Notes under the pieces: generated by a model | The model's database searches: none | The model's input: only the letters and a program-made list of their open reading frames with translations | What the model was told of the DNA's origin: nothing | DNA from: Actinomortierella ambigua | Lineage: Eukaryota > Mortierellomycota > Mortierellomycetes > Mortierellales > Mortierellaceae | DNA length: 64,000 bases | Assembly (NCBI GenBank): GCA_016098155.1 | Contig: JAAAJB010000056.1 | Location: 28,308-92,307 of the forward strand | Direction of reading: 5' to 3' | Made by a program: the position numbers and the translations under genes | Shown: one piece after another, positions 14,459 to 26,805 of the stretch | How the letters are laid out: each line of letters starts with the position of its first letter | Numbering within the stretch: position 1 is the stretch's first letter

Positions 14459-17453
14459 TCATGGTGTAGACTCCTTCTCTTTCTTCTCTTTCCGCTTTTC
14501 TTTCTTCTCCTTCTTCTCCTTCTTGTCCTTCTTCTCTTTCTTGCGTTCTGTCTCTTCATCGCTGGTCTCCTCTGCCTTGCGCTTCTTGCTGTCGCTGTCG
14601 TTCTTCGAGTCTTTGTCGTCGCCGCTAGCGCTCTTGGCCAGTCTCTTCTTCTCCTTCTTCTTGTCCTGCTTCTTCTTGTTCTTCAGCTTCTTCTTCTCTT
14701 CTTCTTCCTCGTGTGCCATACGGGCTTGCTCCTCTTCTTCCCGGAGCTTCTTCTCCTGTTCTCGCCGTCTCCAACGAGCTGGGTCCCACAGCTTATCGAC
14801 AGGCTGCTTCGTCAGCTGTGTCTTGAGCTTGTTTCGGAACTGCTGCAGTCGCTTCTTCTTGGACATGCGTTGAATGTCATGCTCCTCCTCTTCTGGACGG
14901 CGGTATGGTGCAAACTTCTTCAGCGACACAAACTCGTTCAGGTCCTTGTCGTCCGCCAACAGGATTTCAACCGGTGTCAGGCCATACGCCGTCGACTTGA
15001 CCTTTGAGTACTTGAACCGTGTTGGTGTATCTCCAATCTAACATTAAGATAAAAAAAAAAGTACCAACGGCCATGTAGTGAGTTAACTGGGGGGCATTAG
15101 AACATCATTCCGTTTCCTTTTCCTTCTCTCCCCTAGTTTTTCCTCTTCTCTCTCTCTCTCACACACACTCTCTTTTTTTTTTTTTTTTTGCCGCCCCAGC
15201 CCAAATGAAAGCATTGGAAAAAAAGGGAACGTCCCAACGGACATGTACATGCATGTCCACCCAAAAAAAATGTCTCGGGTCCTCCCCCCTCCGCCCTCCG
15301 CCCTCACCACTCCCCACCCCTTCCTTGTATTTTTTTTTGCTTACCATATCCTCATAGTCCAGTTGGTAGTACTCGTCCAAGTACTCATTAAAGGCCTTCT
15401 TGCCCTTATCGGCATCCAGCGTACTCCTTGAAGCGGCAATGGCTTCAACGGCCGTCTTGTAAGGTGTGCCCTTCTTGGACAACTTCTTGGCCTCCTTCTC
15501 GACCAACTCGCGCTCCTTCTTACTCAGCTTCTTACTCTTGTCGTTCGTCGCGCCGTAGTTCTCGCCGCCGGGCATATAGTCCGCATCCATCATGATGTCC
15601 TCGTCTTCTCCGCCATAGCCATAATCCTCCTCGCCATCATAGCCATAGTCCTCCTCGCCTTCATAGCCTTCATACTGCTCGTCGTAGCCTTCCTCGCCCT
15701 CGGGATACGCGTCGGCGTCCTCGCCCTGTGCATCGGCGTCCTCGTCCTCATCGTCACCGCCTTGGAGCGCAGCCTCTTCTCCATCCTCGTACATGCCGGT
15801 ATCGATATCGTCGTCATCAAAGACGGGCTTCACATTCTCATCGGCCTCATAGTACTGATCGCTAAACATGTCATGCATCTTCTTGTCGTACTCGTCGGGG
15901 TTGAAGTCGGCCTCGAGATCAATCTCGTCAAAGCCGACAGTGGCATTGCCCGTGATCTCCTGGATCTTCTTGAGCTTCTCAAAGATCTCTTGCTTCTTTT
16001 CGTTCTTGAGACGCTTGAGCTCCTCTTGCTTCCGCAGCGCCTGCTCCGCCTTGCGCTCCTTCTTGCGTTCACGCTGCTTCTTGCGTCGGTCGTCCTTGTT
16101 ACGCACCGAGTCGTCGATGGTGCGCGCGTAGCCCATCAAGTTCTCGGCATTGCTAGGGTTGGGGAAGGGGGGGGGGAAAGAAGAGGGCAAAATTTCGGTG
16201 CAAGGTTAGAACCGTGGCATAGCGTACGTGTTGTTGTCGGTGATGCGGATGTGTATACACCCTATTCCTTTTCTTTTGTGAGAGGAAGAAAGAAGAAAGA
16301 AGAAAGAAAAAATCACTTACGCATCTTCATATCGGAAGTTGTACTTGGACTCCCATTCCTCGGCAGCATCGAGCTCGTCCTCCGACTTTTCGAGATTGTC
16401 CAGCTCATCCTCACGCACAATCTCCTTGTAATGCGGCGTCTTCTTTTGGTTCTTATCGATCCAGCCGCGGTTGAGGATATAGTCCATCAGGAAAGCCTCG
16501 TCCTGGTCCATCTTGGGGTTGTTCTTGTAGGCTTGCCAGTCCTGGAAGGCCTCGGCGCCGCCCTTCTTGGAGCCCATGCTCTCCATCAGGAAACGCTTGT
16601 AGTCGTCCTCCTCCGCATCCTCGTCCTCCTTGGTCTTGGCCTTTTGCGTGAAGAACGAGTCGGCGTCCTCATCACCCTCATCATCCTCGTCATCCTCATC
16701 GCCAAAGGCATTGCGCATCTCCTTCTTCAGGTGCTCCTGTTGTTCGACATAGGTCATCTCCGACTCTTGCTTGTTCTTTGTCGTCTTCTTGTCCTTTTGA
16801 CCCGCAGCGGCCGCCGTTGTCGCCTTCTTCACTTCCTCCTCCTCATCGACCATGCCGCCGTCCTCCAACAGGACCTTACGGTGGTAGTCCTTGAGGGTGA
16901 CGGGCTTGTTGGCCTTGGCCTGCTCCTGCTTCTCCTTCCATTCCTTGCGCGCGTTCTCCATCTCCTCTGGAATGAAGAAATAGTTGGCGGCCTCGTAGAT
17001 CTTGGGGTCCTTGGACCGGATCAAGCCAATGGTGCGCATGATCTGGCCATCGAGCTCTGGCGTGATCAGCTCGCCCGTCTCGTCCTCCTCCTCGTCCTCT
17101 TCCGAGTCGTCGTCCAGGTCATAGTCGAGATCGGCCTTCTTGCTGAAGCCGTATTTGTGTTGACGCTGCGCAATCTTTTCCAAGTCTTCTTCATCTAGGT
17201 CTGCGCCATATTTGTCGCGAACTGAAAGAAGGAAAAAAAAAATATAAAGAGAAATGGGGGGGGGGGGGTGGGGTCAGTATTGGAAAAGAGCGGGATTATC
17301 AGATATGAATTTCATCAAGGAACAAAAAAAGGTAAGGGAGAGGGGAGGAGTTGACATACTATGCGATAGTTCTTGTGACTTTTTGGAGTGCTGATAACGG
17401 TCAGCATACTCCTTGTTGATGGTGAACTTGATTTCCTCGCCGTCAGAGTCCAT
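14459..17453 (-). CDS. KRI1: Kri1 ribosome biogenesis factor
   Basis: Nucleolar protein needed for 40S subunit assembly, where it works with Krr1. Four exons in phase (17453-17360, 17221-16321, 16152-15345, 15037-14459) give 793 residues. Family signatures: the N-terminal block with IRDKYGADLDEEDLEKIAQ, the central NFRYEDANAENLMGYARTID followed by SVRNKDDRRKKQRERKKERK, the DEYYQLDYEDMIGDTPTRFKY segment across the last intron, then VKSTAYGLTPVEILLADDKDLNEFVSLKKFAPYR, the conserved Kri1 C-terminal domain. Acidic runs separate the blocks and a Lys/Glu tail of about 80 residues closes the protein. It is longer than the yeast protein because of the acidic Tyr/Gly/Glu insert (EEDYGYDGEEDYGYGGEDED) and the tail. 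The start is MDSDGEEIKFTINKEYADRY. The frame continues upstream but only through poly-Phe from an intron-like T run. Confidence 0.92.
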
Positions 17454-17723
17454 TGTGTCCTGAATGGTGTAATGTCTAAAAAAAAAAAAAAAAAAAGCGA
17501 CATCTCTCACCTTTCCCAAATGCAAACAAAAAACATTGTAGCAGTCACTTTTTTCTTTTTTTTCTTTTTTTTTCTATTCTTCTTTTTTGGCCCTGAGCGG
17601 GGTGGCGGCTGCTGTCCAAAAGCCCCGTTCGGTCCCTGTTCGAACAATAGCAAGAGGCAACACGATCATCGTTTTTCGTGAGAGTTTATTTTATCTTATT
17701 TTATTTTGTTTTGTTGTTACATT

Positions 17724-20700
17724 TTATCGAGATGCAAGTCGAGCTCGGAGCGATGCTGGCTTGGCTGGCACCATCGGAGGCAGTCCCAACCCGCCAGCCC
17801 TGACGCGGAGGCCGCCCTCCCGTTTGTCCACCGTCTCTCCCACTGGAGCGACTGGGCTGGATCCTACGACAAAGCTAGGGATAGCCCTGGTGGTCGTCGT
17901 CGTTGTGGTCGTCATCGTGGTCCAGGTCGTCTTCTTGATCGACGCTGGTCCCTCGGAGCTGCTGCTGGTGCTCTCCTCACTGTCTGCGCGAACCAAAGTG
18001 CTCCGGCTTGTGCTCGACGATGACAGTGGCTTTTGATCCTCCTTCTCCTCCTCCTCCTCCTCCTCCTCCTCCTCCTTCTCCTCCTTTCCTTCTTCCTCCT
18101 CTTCCTCCTGGACTGTCTCGACTGCTATCACCGATGCCTGCTCAGACGTCTCCTTGTCAGGTGAGGCCGACGGCGTGCTCGTGGCAGTGGCGGCAGCGCC
18201 CCCATCGAAATGCACCACAATCTCCTCCAGCGACACCGGGTGGATGATCACCTTGGTGTGGCCCAAGACTCCAAACGTCGACATGGGCCGCGCCGCTGGC
18301 CGCGGGGCCGGGCGAAGAGGTCCCGGTCGTGGTGTGATCTTGGGTGGGGTTGCAAGCTTTGGTGCTGTAGGCGTTTCGGTGCGTGCTGGAGAAGGCGCTC
18401 GTTCGAATCCTCGAGATGTAGTGATCACCGATGCGGATTCCTTCTTCTCCTCGTCTTGCTCCTTCTCCTTGAGTGGCTGCTTCGCTGCTCTTCCTGTTGT
18501 TGTTGTTGTTGTCGTTGCCGCGCCTGCCACACCGATCATCCTCAGGTTCCGGGTGCGCCTATGGAGAGTTTCCTCCTCCTCCTCCTCTTCTTCCTCTCCC
18601 TCTTCGCCGTCGTCTTCCCGTTTCTTCTTCTCTTCCTCCTCCTCCACTGGATGTCGGTGGTCGTCAACCGTGATTTGGCGCGCTTTAGAGCTTGAAGAAT
18701 TACCGCTGACAGGTCTTGGCCTAGGCATCATCGCCGCTGCTGTTCGTCCTTTCGACGCAGGCGCAGGTGCTACATCTTCCAGTCTCTCGGCCTCTGCCTC
18801 CTCTGCATCAGCTTCCTGCTCTTCCTTGTTCTTCTTCTTCTTCATCATCTTCTTATCCACCTCCTCCTGTTCCTCAGTATCGCTCTCCCGATTGTCACAG
18901 AGTGCAGCGCTGGCAGCGGCCTGCTCCTCCGGTGTCAGGATCGCCTGAGGTCCCCGAAGCTTCAGCTCCTTACTGGGGCTTGCACGGATCTGAGGCAAGT
19001 TTAGTCCTGCTGCTGCTGACGACGAAGACGACGACAAAGAGGAGGAAGAGGTGGGTGGTAGTGGCAAAGTCAAAGGAGGAGCGCTTCCAGCCGTGGATAC
19101 ACTGACTCCAGCTACAGCTGCAGCTGTAGTGCAGACGGTAGTAGCGCCGCCACTCAAAGGCGGAGCCGAAGAAGAAGAGGTCTCGGATCCCTGAGAGACA
19201 TGGCCTGGTCCAAAACCATACTCGTGGCCCATGTTGGAATGGGAGTAGACCACATAGTTCTGGTGTTGCTGTTGATAGTGCTGTTGATGATGCTGTTGCT
19301 GTTGTTGTTGTTGTTGTTGCTGTTGGCCTTGGAACGGTGGAACATGATGAGTCTGGGTTGGATATGACCCTTGGTGATGTTGAGGTGGATACATGGCAGG
19401 TACGTTTTGCTGGTAAGGGGCAGCAGCAGCGGACGTGTTCATCTCCGGTCCTCCTCCTCCTTGGAAGTAGTGCTGTTGTTGCTGTTGCTGTCCTGGATGC
19501 CACCCAGCCACGCCATTTGGGGTTCCCTGCTGATGCTGTTGCTGTGGATAAGAACCATCCGGGCTTGCCACCATACCACCAAAACCACCAGGGCCATTCG
19601 CGGGTCCGTACATTTGGGAGGGGTAGCCTTGCTGCTGGTGGTGGTATCCAAAGTGTTGCTGTTGTTGCTGTTGGTCCTGTTGTTGGGGTGGGTATCCTCC
19701 TTGCATCGACCCAACATCCTGCTGGAAGTATGGCTGTTGCTGCTGCTGCTCGTGTTGCTGATGGTATAGGTGTTGCTGCTGGAGATAAAGTTGTTGCTGT
19801 TGCTGTTGCTGTATCATCAGCTCGCGCTCCATCTCCTCGTTCTGACGTCGTAGTCGTTCCAGTTCCTCTTGTTGCGCACGGTGAGCCAGTAGATCCTGCT
19901 CTGTCACAAGCTTGGGTGGATACAGAGCTGGAACTGCTTGCTCAGGCCCATCTTTAGTCGGATCGTCCCCATGATATAGGATCGGGACTGGCATCTGTAT
20001 CGCGTGCATTGCTCCATGGCCTGGATGAAGTGAAGGTGGTGGCGCCAGTGGCGGCATTGGCGCACTATGTGGGTACATGGCTGGAGGGTGGGCCATATCG
20101 GGAGGCTGAGATCGGCCTTGTGAGTGTGGTGGTGCTGGTAATGCCGGTAACGTTGGTGGTATTGGTACAGAAGCTTGAGGTTTGTGTGAGGTATGTGGTG
20201 GAGCGGGTGGCTCGATCGCGCTATCCTCCGTGCCAGGAGCAAGGGGCCGTCGTCGAATCAGGGGGGTGGAAGGAGCATCCGCGTCCTGGTGGTAATGATG
20301 ATGAGGAGGAGGAAGGTGTGCTGCCCCTTCAGTGGTATTGTCATCGTCGACTACGGTTTCCTCCTCCTGTACTGCGACTTGAAAGGCGGCAGGCGACTCT
20401 GCATGTATTCTCTTCACGTACAACTCTGCATAAGTTGGTGGCACAGCCGTGATGGGTGCTATTGGTTGGAAAAAAAAGGAGAATATTAATAACTCGTTTA
20501 ACCTTGACAGGGGTCAGAAACACAAACCACATAATTCAAAGTTTTCCCTCTTACCTGATTGAAATGTGCGTCTGTTCGAGCGAGAGCTTCCAGGCTGGTG
20601 GGATGAAGATGCTAAGGCTGCTGCGGTGGCGGTGGTTTGCTGTTGTTGCTGCTGTTGCTGCTGGCGAAGCTCCTCAGCTTTGCGAGCTTGTTCTTCTTCC

Positions 20701-22148
20701 TCTTGCTTCCGCTGCCTCTCCATGGCCAGCTGCCGCTGACGTTCTTCAATAGCCTTTTTCCTCTTCTCCTCCTTCTCCTTTTCTTCCTGTTCACGCCGTA
20801 GGCGTTCCTTCTCCTGCTGCTGCCGACGCTCCTCCTCTTCCTTCTTACGCTGCTCCTCTGCAGCCGCGGCAGCCTCACGCTGTTGTCGGGCGACGCGGAT
20901 CTCCTGCTCACGCCGCGACTCGTCCTCCAATTGCTGCTGGAGCTCCAGGACGGAGGATGGGACCACGCCGCGCGCAGCAAGGGTCAATTGACAATCCTGA
21001 AAGGAATTGCGCATCTCCTCCAGCGAAGCGCGTGCGGTCTCGAGCTCCGTCTGCGCTACCAAGATCAAGTTTTCGATCAGCTTCTCGGGGGGTAGCCTCG
21101 AGCCGACAATGACGTCTGCGTGCGAGATCACATCCTGGACAATCGAGTCAAACAGAGTTGCTTCGAAATCAGTCACTAGCCCTCGGCCGCCTCCTCCGCC
21201 TCCTCCTCCTCCACCGGCGCTTCCTCTACCACCGCCACTGCCGCTGCTGCTGCCGTTGCTGTTGCCGCCATCGCCTCTGTTGTTGTCCTGCAAGAACGAG
21301 GCCCGAACCGGTTTCCAAGCCTCAAGTGCATCTCGACGCAGGTCGTTCACTTGATGTTTTTTATAGTCACCCGGGGAGAACGACAGAAACCATGCAAGCA
21401 TAAGAGTGGAGAAGATTTGATGTGATTGGAACGTGTCGAGTTCCTCGCGTAGTTCGCGCACCCGCGACTCTGTCGTAGCAATGTTGACTAGCATCGACTC
21501 CATCTGTTCCTGCAGCACCACGGTTGGGATCTCGTCTTCGGTTGGGTATGTGTGGTGGTTGCTATTGCTGTTGCTGCTGCCGCTACGATCACGACGTGAT
21601 GACGACGATCCACCAGACCTCTGCTGCGGCTGCGGTGGTGGCTGCCGGCGACCTTGACTGCCTCCCGATGGTGGAGCGGCTGCGGCCGGACGAACAGGTG
21701 GTGTGGGAGGAGGCAAACGCTGCTGGTGTTGGAGTTGCTGGTGTTGAGGCATCGGCGAGCGATATTGTTGTTGTTGTAGTTGCTGTTGTTGCGAGGTCTG
21801 CTGCTGGACAGGTCTTGGGGTGGCAGAGGGAAAGGGCGTTGGACCAAAGTTGTATTGTTGGTGTGGGAGAGGTACAGGGGTTGGATGCGGTGGTGGTCGT
21901 GCCTGAGAAGGATGGATGGGGACGTTGGAATGGGCGCCTAATGTGGCATGGGCGGGAGCAGGTGACGCTGTTGGGGCACCTTTTGAGACTGTCTTGCTGC
22001 TATTGCTGTTGCTGTTGCTGTTGCTGCCACCATTGCTGCTGGTATTGTTGCTGTTGTTGTTCTTGCTGTTGCCTTTGCTAGGTTGGGCTGTTGTCTTGGC
22101 TGGCGTGGAGGAAGCGTGGTCGCCTTCTTTAGAATTGCTGGTGCCCAT
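17724..22148 (-). CDS. Large Gln-rich, coiled-coil protein with N-myristoylation-type start
   Basis: Two exons (22148-20555 and 20458-17724, join TFQS|APITAVPPTYAELYVKR) give 1442 residues. The start MGTSNSKEG fits the N-myristoyltransferase pattern (Gly2, Ser6, Lys7), suggesting membrane anchoring. Residues 10-190 are Ser/Asn/Pro/Gln-rich. A folded-looking region follows: EIPTVVLQEQMESMLVNIAT, RVRELREELDTFQ, and after a Gly-rich break LVTDFEATLFDSIVQDVISHADVIVGSRLPPEKLIENLI. A Glu/Arg/Gln coiled coil covers about 400-510. Exon 2 is mostly poly-Gln, Pro/His and acidic Glu/Lys tracts, ending in a basic Ser/Arg tail. No family recognised. It could be a membrane-attached scaffold, but that is inference. 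The stretch HQIFSTLMLAWFLSFSPGD looks out of place among charged helices and might be a small in-frame intron near 21370-21410. Confidence 0.68.
19261..19325 (-). repeat. Poly-Gln coding tract
   Basis: CAA/CAG codons with some His codons in exon 2 of the Gln-rich protein. A second dense Gln block lies near 19720-19812 and a third near 19628-19690. Confidence 0.85.
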
Positions 22149-24148
22149 GAGGCTGCTGTTCTCGACTAGACTATACTACCAGCTGGATGGGGGGGGGGAG
22201 AAGGAGGAGGGGGGAAGAGACAGACAGGCAGACGGAGAGAGAGAGAGAGAGTGGAGTGCAGAGTGAGCGTGTGTGCGAGTGTGTGATTGAATTGAGAAGA
22301 AGCAAGGGTAGGTAGGGTGTTAATGATGAATGCACTAGCAAATGAGCGGCGAGGGTGAAAAAGAGCGTGAAATGACGGTGAGTGGCAAGCGCAGACCCAG
22401 AGAGCAACAGTCAGACAGGGCTGGGAGAGGGAAAGTAGAGTCAAAATTTAGGTAGGCTGTTGCCCGTTACACCACCCACCCCCACAGGAGCGACTTTTTT
22501 TTTATTTTCTGAATGATATGATGTTCTTTGCTATTATTGTTTGGATGATGTCAAAGGGAACCCTCTCTCTCTCTCTCATACTCACTCACTCACTTGCTCA
22601 CTCACTCACTTGCTCAGTCTCTCTTGTTGGCCTTGGCAGGTCTTTTTTATGCGTAGATCACCCATACTCACACTCTGTTCTTTCTTGCACAGCTCGTTGT
22701 CTGGTGAAGGGGGAGCTTGACCCTCAAACAGAAGGGTGATTGTGGTTGAGCTGATGTGGTGATGTGAGACCGCCGCGTTATTATTGACCTGCTGTGCACA
22801 GCAGCTTCCTTTTTTCTTTTCGCAAGTACCTTCAAGGCGAACATCAACCTACCTCCACCAAGTGCAGATTTGTGCACAGCCCTCTTTTTGTTTTTGGGTT
22901 TGGTCTATTCCATCTCTAACCCAACAGCCCATGCTACCTTGAAGCATGTTTGGTGGACCCCTTCTTAATCTCGTTTCTTGGCATTTTCGTACAATCTGTT
23001 TTTGGACCTCCGACAAAAAGACCGATCCAACTCAATCTCGCTGGTGGATCAGGCACTATAGTCGCCGAGAAGGAAGGAAAGTCTACAGACGAACAAACAG
23101 TTTACATGACAAACAAAATATGGATGGCAGGGAAGGGGGCCAAACGCCTCCTCTTCTTCTTTTTTTTATTGACAGGGCTTGATGGAGCAAACGAAACGAC
23201 GACGGAAAACGAACACAGAAACGAAGCGCAGACTTTGGAAGCATTTAGGAGGATAGGATAGGATGGCTCTTTCTTTCTTTCTTTCCTTCTTTTCTTTTGG
23301 ACAGCTTTTTGTATGAGGGCATCACCATCCGCCACGGCAGGATGTGGAGAAAAAAGCGAATAGAGAAAAAAAGTATACAGGAGAGAAAGGAAAGGCAACG
23401 CGATCGATGAATGCGACATGCGTTGTATGCCTTCTTCCCCTCGTCATCAACATCATTTTACCCACACCTGCCCATTGTCTTTGCCTATTTCTGGAGGAGA
23501 GGGAGTAGGAGGTTGTGTGTGTAGGTAGGGCAAGGGGTGGAGGGAGGAGGATTGAATTCCAATTCACAGGGTGTTTAACATAGACGACCTTACCTGAAGG
23601 AGAGGTTAAAATACAAGGGCAATTGGCGTCGTCGTCTAGAAAGAGTCCTCAGTCGTTGTAGGACACTCATCCCCGCTCAACATTGGAGTTGCAATCAGCC
23701 TAAAGAAGGAAGAGTGGTGGTTCAAATGGATGAAAAGTAGGCCAGATGGAAGAAGAAGAGGGAGGAAAAAAAAAGGGGGGGGGGATAGCAAGGAAGAACA
23801 TGAAGAATGAAGAGGAAGAAAAAGGGCGAAACGATGTCGAAAAGGCGAGAAAAATTTGGATAGACAGAGTGACCCATGCCGAGCACCAAGATCCTCACTT
23901 CGACAACGAGAAAAAAAAATAAGAAAGGGGAAGAGTGGAAAAAAGATTTGTTCTTTTTTTTTTTGTTCTTGTTCTTTTCAAGTCTTTTTGGTCTTTTTGA
24001 TTTAACAAGCGAAGAAATGAAGAAGGAAAGCGAGGATGGGTGGAGATGTGCCAAAAGAGACGAGATTAGGAAAAAAAAAAAAGAGTCTCTCTAATACGAG
24101 TTTCCGTCCTCTTTCTCGCACATGCACACTCTTTCCATCACTCGGCTT
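22149..24148. promoter_or_regulatory. 2 kb intergenic region with an exon-like island
   Basis: Upstream of the myristoyl-type gene and downstream of the next minus-strand gene. GA/CT simple sequence dominates 22190-22270 and 22560-22620. On the minus strand, bases about 23707-23596 are bounded by a TTCTTTAG acceptor and a CAG|GTAAGG donor, which looks like an exon. An acceptor-like TAG also sits about 23 bases before the ATG at 22148, so this island may be a 5' non-coding exon of that gene. Confidence 0.4.
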
Positions 24149-26752
24149 CTAATAGTCTCGGCCGCCGGCCCCCGACCGGCGGGGACTGTAGCCAGCCTTG
24201 TGGTCGGCCCGTCGCTTGCCTCGGCCATAGGACTCTTCTTCGTCCTCGGCGTCTTCCACATAGGGAGGCTCGCGCTTGACTGGGACATGCCCTCCGCCGC
24301 CACCGCTATAGGCTGCGCCATAGTGACCCTCTCGGACGCCATCCCCAGCATGGCCACTACCGTCAAAGCCAGATCGTGGCCGCAGGCGTGGCGATGGTGA
24401 TGCATTCATGCCAAAGGGCGCGTAGCCTGATCCGGGTGAGCTGGACGGGCCTGAAAAGTTGCTGCCGTGACCATTGCTCAGGTTGTGGGTTGTAATGTTC
24501 AATGGGAGCGACGATGCCAGGCGTGGGCCAGGCTGGGCAATTCCTCCGTACGGATGTGAAGACGGGTGCTGTTGCGCTGGGTGCGCTCCGAGATAGCCAT
24601 GCAGGGGATGGTGTGAAGATGGCGGTGGGACTGATTGTGAATGCTGGACGTGATACGGAGAAGGCGATGGATGACCACCACCACCACTGCTACTGCCGCT
24701 TCCTCCTTGGCGGGGCTGGCTCTGTTGCAGTTGGGCTTGCATCACCTCGGACAACTTTGTGAACATGTCGCTCAGCATCGCCCCTACATGATTCGTCACT
24801 TGGGTCCGTCCATCTTGATGTGCGCTTTCGGTCTCGACTACGGCGCGTCCGACGCCCTCCACTTGGTTTGAAAGCGACGTGAACGCGACTTGGAGCGACG
24901 CATAGATCTCATCCCTAAAGAGGTTGAGCTGGTTCGTGTTCTCTTCCCTCGTGTTCTTGATTTCGGCTAGAATATTGGTTTGAGTGGCATTTAGGGCTGA
25001 TAGCAAGACTGGTGTCTTGCCAACCAATTCTTCGTCTTCCTCGTTCAATACACGTGCTTTCCCTTTCCGGTCAGCGTAGGGTTCGAAGCGGCTTGCGCGG
25101 AGAGCGGCGCGACCTGGCCGAGATGTCGATCCTTGTGGCAGCGCTGTTTGCCGCTGAGCATTGTGGAGGTGTTGTAGCTGTTGCTGCGATGGTTGTTGTT
25201 GGTGCCGAGAGCTTGAGACGGTCTGGATAAAAGGCCGTGGGGTGGTCTGGCGCCGCTCTAGCTCATCCTGATCGTCATCTCCGTTGAAGGAGAGTGATTT
25301 TTCAAGGGACGCTCCTAGATCGTTCAGTCGCGGATCGTCCTTCCAAAGGCGGGGCGGCGGTCGCATGGGCTCATCATGCTCCTGTGATGCATCACGACGG
25401 CGATAGCGGCCTTCGACCCGGGGAGTAGGCGGCCTTGACTGCATCGAGACTGATTGTGACCGACGGCGTTCCAACAGAGCCTCTGTCGAACGGCCTGACG
25501 AGGCAGGCAGGCGCGGTGCAGATCCGGATCGATGAATGTTGTTGGGTTGCACTGCAGGTGGGTTTTGCAATGGAGATGGTTGGCCACTCGCAAAGTCGTA
25601 GTGGGGGTGCACTCGAGGTGATGGGTTGATGGTCGACTGTGGTGAAGGAAAGCCAGAATGAATGTCGTCATGGGCCTGTACCTGCGACTGCGCCTGAAGA
25701 AGCAGTTGTTGCTGATCAAAGTCGTGCATCTCTGGCGACTTTTTTGGGCCGGCCATGGCCATACCGCCCGAGTAGCGCTTGGTGGAGTTTTGAGGTCTTG
25801 ATCCCATCATAGACCGGTCAACAGAGCCCATGCTGGGCATGTTGCGATGCGCACTCGGTACAAACTGGTCTCCAGTGCCATCATCCTCACTGGGCCGCTT
25901 GATTCTGGCCAGATTCGATCGCGACGTCGGAGAGGACAGACGGCGTGGCAGCTGGGTGGGGGGAGGCATGATGGTGCTCGAGCTGGACTGCAGATGGTTG
26001 TAGTAGCTGTCGTCCGTATGAATGGGGATCTGCGGAAACTGCAGATGAGCCAAAGTGGGCGTGATTTCGATACCACGAAGCATCGAGCCGCCTTGGCTGG
26101 ATGACTCGCGTGAGGCTTGCGAGGGGAAGGAGTGGTAGCCATAGGAGTAGCGGTTCGAGTTTAGGTCAAGCGAGGCCTCCTCGTCTGAATCATCACCGGC
26201 ACGCCAGGTGGAGACCTTTTGCATGAGGCCAGTGGTAAGAGAGCTGCCAGCGTAGGAGGAAATAAAAGACAGGGACGAAGAGCTCTGGGTGGGAGTGGCG
26301 TTGGTGGTGGTGGCAGTGGTGGTACTGCCCAGGTCGGTAAAAGTCTGACTTGATTGGAAAGAGGGCATCTTGTTGGGTGTAGAGGGGCCGGCAGGGCTCG
26401 AGTTCTTTGCGTTGTTATGCCAAGCATTCGAGTGCGAATCATAGATGAATAGCTTGCGGTTGGTATGCAGCACCTTTTGAACTTTCTATTTGAGGCAAAT
26501 GAACACAAACAGAGACACATACATCGGAGGTTAGCCTACCCATGTCTGGGGAATGCACACATGTTTTTTTCCCCCGAGTGCTGTGCCTGCAAGGGCCAAC
26601 GACTGTGCAAGGGAAGGAGGGGGGGGGAGAAGTGTCATCGGCAGCAGGTTGTGTGCACAAGGGACTCTAAAGTCTTTTTCAGGGAACACGAACGGAAGGG
26701 CAGGGAAAAAGAAGGGAAGGGGGAAGTTAAAGGAAGGGGGTGAACCAGCCAT
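24149..26752 (-). CDS. Disordered protein with central coiled coil, possibly nuclear
   Basis: The main exon is 26485-24149 (778 codons plus stop). It opens KVQKVLHTNRKLFIYDSHSNAW, a structured-looking start preceded by an in-frame stop and an AAATAG acceptor, so a first exon lies upstream. One phase-0 option is 26752-26540, from ATG to donor TGG|GTAGGC, giving about 849 residues. The 5' end remains uncertain. The body is Ser/Pro/His/Gln-rich with many SP motifs. A helical block (PVLLSALNATQTNILAEIKN then TREENTNQLNLFRDEIYASL and SLSNQVEGVGRAVVETE) predicts a coiled coil of about 110 residues. The C-terminus has a sumoylation-like VKREP, an acidic patch, and basic GRGKRRADHK that could be a nuclear signal. 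No family recognised. A TATA-like element at 26797-26805 fits minus-strand transcription starting just downstream of it. Confidence 0.62.
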
Positions 26753-26796
26753 CACGATACGCGCGCTGTGTTGTGTGATATTGTGATGTGTGAGGG

Positions 26797-26805
26797 ATAT
26801 ATATA
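26797..26805 (-). promoter_or_regulatory. TATA-like element upstream of the coiled-coil gene
   Basis: A run of alternating A and T in otherwise GC/GA-rich sequence, 45 bases upstream of the candidate ATG at 26752 on the minus strand. The position fits a TATA box. This is inference from sequence only. Confidence 0.35.

Noticed and set aside
14360..15007. Leu-rich plus-strand frame that looks like a membrane protein
   Set aside because: Antisense of the Lys/Glu-rich KRI1 tail; the hydrophobicity is an artefact.
15762..17198. 478-codon plus-strand frame rich in Leu/Val
   Set aside because: It is the exact antisense of the KRI1 exons and intron; Lys/Glu/Asp codons on one strand read as Leu/Phe/Val on the other.
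18154..18948. 264-codon plus-strand frame
   Set aside because: Antisense of the acidic/Ser-rich exon 2 of the Gln-rich protein.
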